From G963663735 sp963663735 (GTDB lineage Bacteria > Acidobacteriota > UBA6911 > RPQK01 > JAPXNP01), in the NCBI GenBank assembly GCA_963663735.2, contig CAXXHN010000002.1, positions 744,001 through 808,000 of the forward strand: a DNA stretch of 64,000 nucleotides, given 5' to 3'. The position numbers were made by a program, and so were the translations under genes. The notes beneath the pieces were generated by a model that had not been told where the DNA came from, made no database searches, and saw only the letters and a program-made list of their open reading frames with translations. Positions 60,864 through 64,000 of this stretch are shown here, piece after piece (the stretch's first letter is position 1; the number at the start of each line of letters is the position of its first letter).

Positions 60864-62075
60864 CTAAAAATAGACTTTCAGTGCCATAAAAACTGTTGCC
60901 GGAACTGATCCGTATTCGCTTCCCAAAACCGGTATCTCATTGACAGTCCGGAGACTATCTCCTATTCCAAGTTCTGCACCGGCGATAAGATCTGAATTAT
61001 CACTGAGAGACCAGATCACTGAAGGGGTCAGCAATACTGAGTTGTCAGTGAAATTGACGAGGGAGGTAATGGTACCGATAAGCAGAGGGTGGAACTGCTG
61101 GGTGACAGAGGTCCCCCAGTAATATTGTCCATATCCATTTACTTCACCCCTGGAAATTCTGTCGGACAGATACCATAGCGCATAATTTTCAGAATCATCT
61201 GCTCCATAACCATTGAAAGCCACTTCGGAAGTCAACGAGATTGTGGATGTCAGCTGCCTGGTAATTCCAATGGACCCCCTCCAGAAATTTTTCCGATCCA
61301 GCTGCCTGTCGTACCTGTCGCCTGAAGATGTGTAGGTAACTTCGGCGCGTACCCCTGTTCCCCGTACATCTGCTGACAGAAAAAGGCCCCCAACGCTGTC
61401 CTGGTGAAAGGAACCTCCCATGAATCCGAGATCCACGTTTCCCAGGTTCCATCTGAGCAGTGCTCCAAGAGTCCCATCCCTGTCCAGGGAGGAGCCCAGT
61501 ACCCCTCCAATAACCTCAAGTTCCGAAAGATTACCAAGGGGCATGTTAATTTTTACTGAATCGACTCCTGATTTATAGTCCCGGTCTAATTGTTCCGGAG
61601 AAAAAGGGGAAAAAAGATCCAGGGCCGGCCAGAAATATCCTTCTCCCCAGGTCACAGGCTGCCTTCCAATGGTAACCTTGGATTTGCCCAGGTCGAATGA
61701 CAGGTTGAAGCGGTCCAGGCGGGCTTCTGAAAAATAGTCTGCCTGGTTGGCGACATCAATCTGAAGAGGCAGAAAATGGCGGGATTTGCTTATGGCTAAT
61801 CCACTGGAAACTCCGGAAGGCGGGGATTTGAAATCGATAACACCATGGGTTTCAATTTTGACTGAATGTCCCAGTTCCAGGTTGTCGGTAACCCTGAAAA
61901 TACCCAGTTCCCCGTCTTTCCGGGATCCAGTAAGCATATCTTCAAAACTGAGAAACTGGAAAAAGCGGAACGATGCCCCCATGTTGTGATCCTGGGCAAT
62001 AATTTGACCAGGCAGTATCAACAGGGAGATAAGTGAGGGAAATAACCATAAGAAAAACTTCAGCAGACCTCTCAT
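60864..62075 (-). CDS. Predicted outer-membrane beta-barrel protein
   Basis: Signal peptide (FFLWLFPSLISLLILPGQIIA), then repeating amphipathic strands typical of a barrel (for example ARLDRFNLSFDLGKSKVTIG and TISLTSEVAFNGYGADDSE). The C-terminal Phe (MALKVYF) is a beta-barrel assembly signal. I do not recognise the family. It overlaps the ABC ATPase stop by 4 bases (ATGA), so it is translationally coupled to that gene. A role as outer-membrane exit or acceptor of the ABC system is inferred. Confidence 0.78.
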   Translation of the reverse strand: MRGLLKFFLWLFPSLISLLILPGQIIAQDHNMGASFRFFQFLSFEDMLTGSRKDGELGIFRVTDNLELGHSVKIETHGVIDFKSPPSGVSSGLAISKSRHFLPLQIDVANQADYFSEARLDRFNLSFDLGKSKVTIGRQPVTWGEGYFWPALDLFSPFSPEQLDRDYKSGVDSVKINMPLGNLSELEVIGGVLGSSLDRDGTLGALLRWNLGNVDLGFMGGSFHQDSVGGLFLSADVRGTGVRAEVTYTSSGDRYDRQLDRKNFWRGSIGITRQLTSTISLTSEVAFNGYGADDSENYALWYLSDRISRGEVNGYGQYYWGTSVTQQFHPLLIGTITSLVNFTDNSVLLTPSVIWSLSDNSDLIAGAELGIGDSLRTVNEIPVLGSEYGSVPATVFMALKVYF

Positions 62076-62785
62076 GACGTTAAATGGTTTTCAGGAACGA
62101 TTTTGTCTGACTTAATTCGTCCGTCAGTCAGGGTAATTATTCGGTGGGCCCTTTTCATGACTTCAGGGTCATGGGTTGAATAAATGAAGGTAGTTCCATG
62201 CTCCCGGTTCAACTTTTCGAGCAGAGCCAGCAGGGACTGGGCCGTTTTGCTGTCCAGGTTGGCGGTAGGTTCATCAGCCAGGATCAGGTCAGGTTCAGCC
62301 GCCAGGGATCGGGCAACGGCGACTCTCTGCTGCTGCCCCCCGGAAAGTTCTGAAGGCCTCCTTTTTTCCATCCCTTCCAGCCCTACTTCCTTCAGGATTT
62401 TCTTAACTCGTGATTTCCTGACATCCTCAGGAACACCACGCAGAAGCAGAATGAATTCGGCATTTTCCTCAGCGGTCAGTACCGGGACCAGGTTATAACT
62501 CTGGAAAATAAATCCTATCCGAGATAACCTCAATTTGGCCAACTCTCTCCGGCTCAGCAAGCTGAGGTCTTTATCCAGGAAAAAGGATTTTCCTTCTGAA
62601 GGCTGATCAAGCCCTGCCGCGATGTTCAGCAGGGTAGTTTTGCCTGAACCTGACGGACCGGCCAGGGCCAGGAACTCTCCTTTTTTGACGTTCAGTGAAA
62701 CCTGGTTAAGCGCATGTACGGCGATTTTTCCCTGCTCGTAGGTGCGGGTAACCTGTTCCAGCCTCAGCAATGTTTCTTTTTCCAT
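62072..62785 (-). CDS. LolD/MacB-type ABC transporter ATP-binding protein
   Basis: ABC ATPase of 237 aa. Walker A is LAGPSGSGKTTLLNIAAGLD, signature LSGGQQQRVAVARSLA, Walker B DLILADEPTANLD and the H-loop STHDPEVMK. The sequence is of the LolD/MacB/FtsE group that works with FtsX-like permeases. It lies 110 bases downstream of the permease gene and overlaps the beta-barrel gene, forming a three-gene unit. Confidence 0.93.
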   Translation of the reverse strand: MEKETLLRLEQVTRTYEQGKIAVHALNQVSLNVKKGEFLALAGPSGSGKTTLLNIAAGLDQPSEGKSFFLDKDLSLLSRRELAKLRLSRIGFIFQSYNLVPVLTAEENAEFILLLRGVPEDVRKSRVKKILKEVGLEGMEKRRPSELSGGQQQRVAVARSLAAEPDLILADEPTANLDSKTAQSLLALLEKLNREHGTTFIYSTHDPEVMKRAHRIITLTDGRIKSDKIVPENHLTS

Positions 62786-62895
62786 ATCGATTTCCAGGTA
62801 TCTACTACTTTGATTAGTTGGGTTTAAAAAGCCTGATTTATAATCTTACGATTCAACTCAGCCGGTCTCCCTAATAAAAATGGGAAAACATCTTT

Positions 62896-64000
62896 CTATT
62901 TCCCGCTCAACATGTGCACGTCCCCTGCCCTGGCAGCCCTGACCGCGGGAATAATAGCCAGGGAAAGTGTTATAGCCGCAACCATGAAGATTGAACCCAG
63001 GATTCTTCCGCCGGAAAGATCTGAATACATAACCGGATCCATCATGACGCCGCCGAAATCAAAATCCCCTTCAAAAAATATGTCCAGGGGCAGTCCCTCG
63101 ATTTTCAAGTAAAGGTGTCCGCAGTAACCGATAGCAAAACCAATAATCACGGAAAGAAATGATATGAAGAAGGCTTCCAGGAAAACCATCCTGAAACGAC
63201 CTCCAGGGGTAAGGCCGATAGCATCCAGGAGGGAAAATTCCCTCTTTCTTTCCAGAACGGACATGAGAAGGGTGTTCATTACAGTGAAGGCTATGAGGAT
63301 AAAAATGGTTCCCTGGAAGACATAATTGAATCCATCATCGAGTTCGATTGCGTCCTTGAGTTCTGGCATGGCATCAGCCCAGGTCAGGATTTCAAGATCC
63401 GGAAACTGTTTCGCCACTGCCGCTGAAAGGGCGTTGCTGTAATCTGGGTCCCCGGTGAAGAGGGCGAACTGGTGTATGGAATTTCCCATTTTGAAACTCT
63501 TCTGAAAATCAGACAACCGCACCAGCACCATGGCCTGGTTAAGTTCATCAGATCCGTAGTCAATAATTCCGCATACCCTGAACAGAACCGACTCGATATC
63601 CTCGCCTCCAAGCCCTTGGGCCATGAGGACGGTCTTGTCGCCTATCCCCAGTTTCAGTTTGTCCGCAATGCCCTTACCAATGAGGGCGGGATTTGAGAAT
63701 TCATCTTCAAAATAGGTACCCTCAGCAAGCTTTTCAGAAAACCTGGATATGGATCTTTCCTTCTCGGGATTCACTGCAGTAACCAGGGCTCCTGCCGCCC
63801 CGTCAGCTGAAGATATCATGCCGGAAACAAATGCCCGTCGCACAGCTGCTTCTATGGGAACATTCCCTTCAGCTTTGTACTTCCTGATCCAGGACTCAAT
63901 TTTCTCCTGTTCTTCAGCGGAGAGAGTCAGCTTGAATTCATCCCGCTCCTGATACCCTTTGGCCTGGATCAATACATGCCCGCTTCCCATCCTTACTGCC
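62896..64000 (-). CDS. FtsX-like/MacB-type ABC transporter permease, 5' part cut by window edge
   Basis: The frame is open to the right edge, so the N terminus with the first membrane helix is missing. The ATG at 63990 is internal, since the codons before it (Ala-Val-Arg) continue in frame. What remains shows GSGHVLIQAKGYQERDE, a periplasmic domain, and a FtsX-type three-helix C terminus (FNYVFQGTIFILIAFTVMN; FLEAFFISFLSVIIGFAIGY; ILGSIFMVAAITLSLAIIP). The LolC/E-like or MacB-like permease could export lipoproteins or lipids. Substrate unknown. Confidence 0.88.
   Translation of the reverse strand, partial: AVRMGSGHVLIQAKGYQERDEFKLTLSAEEQEKIESWIRKYKAEGNVPIEAAVRRAFVSGMISSADGAAGALVTAVNPEKERSISRFSEKLAEGTYFEDEFSNPALIGKGIADKLKLGIGDKTVLMAQGLGGEDIESVLFRVCGIIDYGSDELNQAMVLVRLSDFQKSFKMGNSIHQFALFTGDPDYSNALSAAVAKQFPDLEILTWADAMPELKDAIELDDGFNYVFQGTIFILIAFTVMNTLLMSVLERKREFSLLDAIGLTPGGRFRMVFLEAFFISFLSVIIGFAIGYCGHLYLKIEGLPLDIFFEGDFDFGGVMMDPVMYSDLSGGRILGSIFMVAAITLSLAIIPAVRAARAGDVHMLSGK

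Noticed and set aside
1..64000. CRISPR arrays, insertion sequences, integrases or phage modules
   Set aside because: No regularly spaced repeats, transposase motifs or phage structural genes were seen in any frame.

Overview
The window looks like chromosomal DNA of a diderm (Gram-negative-type) bacterium. The evidence is a complete tolQ-tolR-tolA-tolB-pal-ybgF cluster, an LpxL/HtrB-type lipid A acyltransferase, a GmhA-type heptose isomerase, LolD/LolC-E-type ABC components and a predicted outer-membrane beta-barrel. I cannot fix the phylum from sequence reading alone. The gap-pgk-tpiA-secG-tRNA-Leu order and the full GlnD/PII/GlnE/GlnA cascade are common in Desulfobacterota, Acidobacteriota and related lineages, so that is only a loose suggestion. 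Base composition looks even. I see no insertion sequence, integrase, phage module, CRISPR array or rRNA, so this is mostly a housekeeping region with some accessory-looking pieces.

Layout, left to right. 1-292: 5' part of a GrdB/PrdB-like reductase-family gene cut by the window edge. 443-4884: dacB, then rarA and rlmB (minus) and a TsaC/Sua5 gene. 5134-9918: amino acid/cation symporter, sensor kinase with its response regulator, and a second, phosphoacceptor-less regulator. 10318-20669: a long minus-strand block of mutL, aspS, accA, dnaE and guaA. 21023-24363: uppP, an exported helical protein of unknown function, and cimA. 24931-32527: nitrogen control, with glnD and glnB on plus and glnE and glnA on minus. 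32871-40461: MFS transporter, PafA-type phosphatase, SIS isomerase, ROK kinase, PC4-like protein, CDGSH protein and acyl-CoA ligase. 40517-43760: miaB and recN. 44006-49364: the Tol-Pal cluster. 49593-53132: a strong bidirectional terminator, tRNA-Leu(GAG), secG, tpiA, pgk and gap. 53607-56965: acyltransferase, hot-dog thioesterase, radical SAM protein and a NIPSNAP-like protein. 57137-60737: four minor-pseudopilin genes divergent from a SpoIIE-type phosphatase. 60864-64000: beta-barrel, ABC ATPase and FtsX-type permease, the last cut by the right edge.

How genes work together. GlnD (uridylylation), PII with Tyr51, GlnE (adenylylation) and GlnA with the adenylylation Tyr are all present with their key residues, so the enterobacterial-type nitrogen cascade should work here. 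The Tol-Pal genes form one envelope machine, with an Ig-like insertion in Pal and a terminator before ybgF. The most unusual items are: (i) an OmpR-type regulator whose phosphorylated Asp is Ala, next to a close paralogue that keeps it; (ii) an ABC ATPase gene translationally coupled to a beta-barrel gene, suggesting a trans-envelope pathway; (iii) a pseudopilin operon divergent from a PP2C-type phosphatase; (iv) several perfect inverted repeats in intergenic DNA. I found no clear new defence or mobile system. All functional calls rest on motif recognition, not on database searches.
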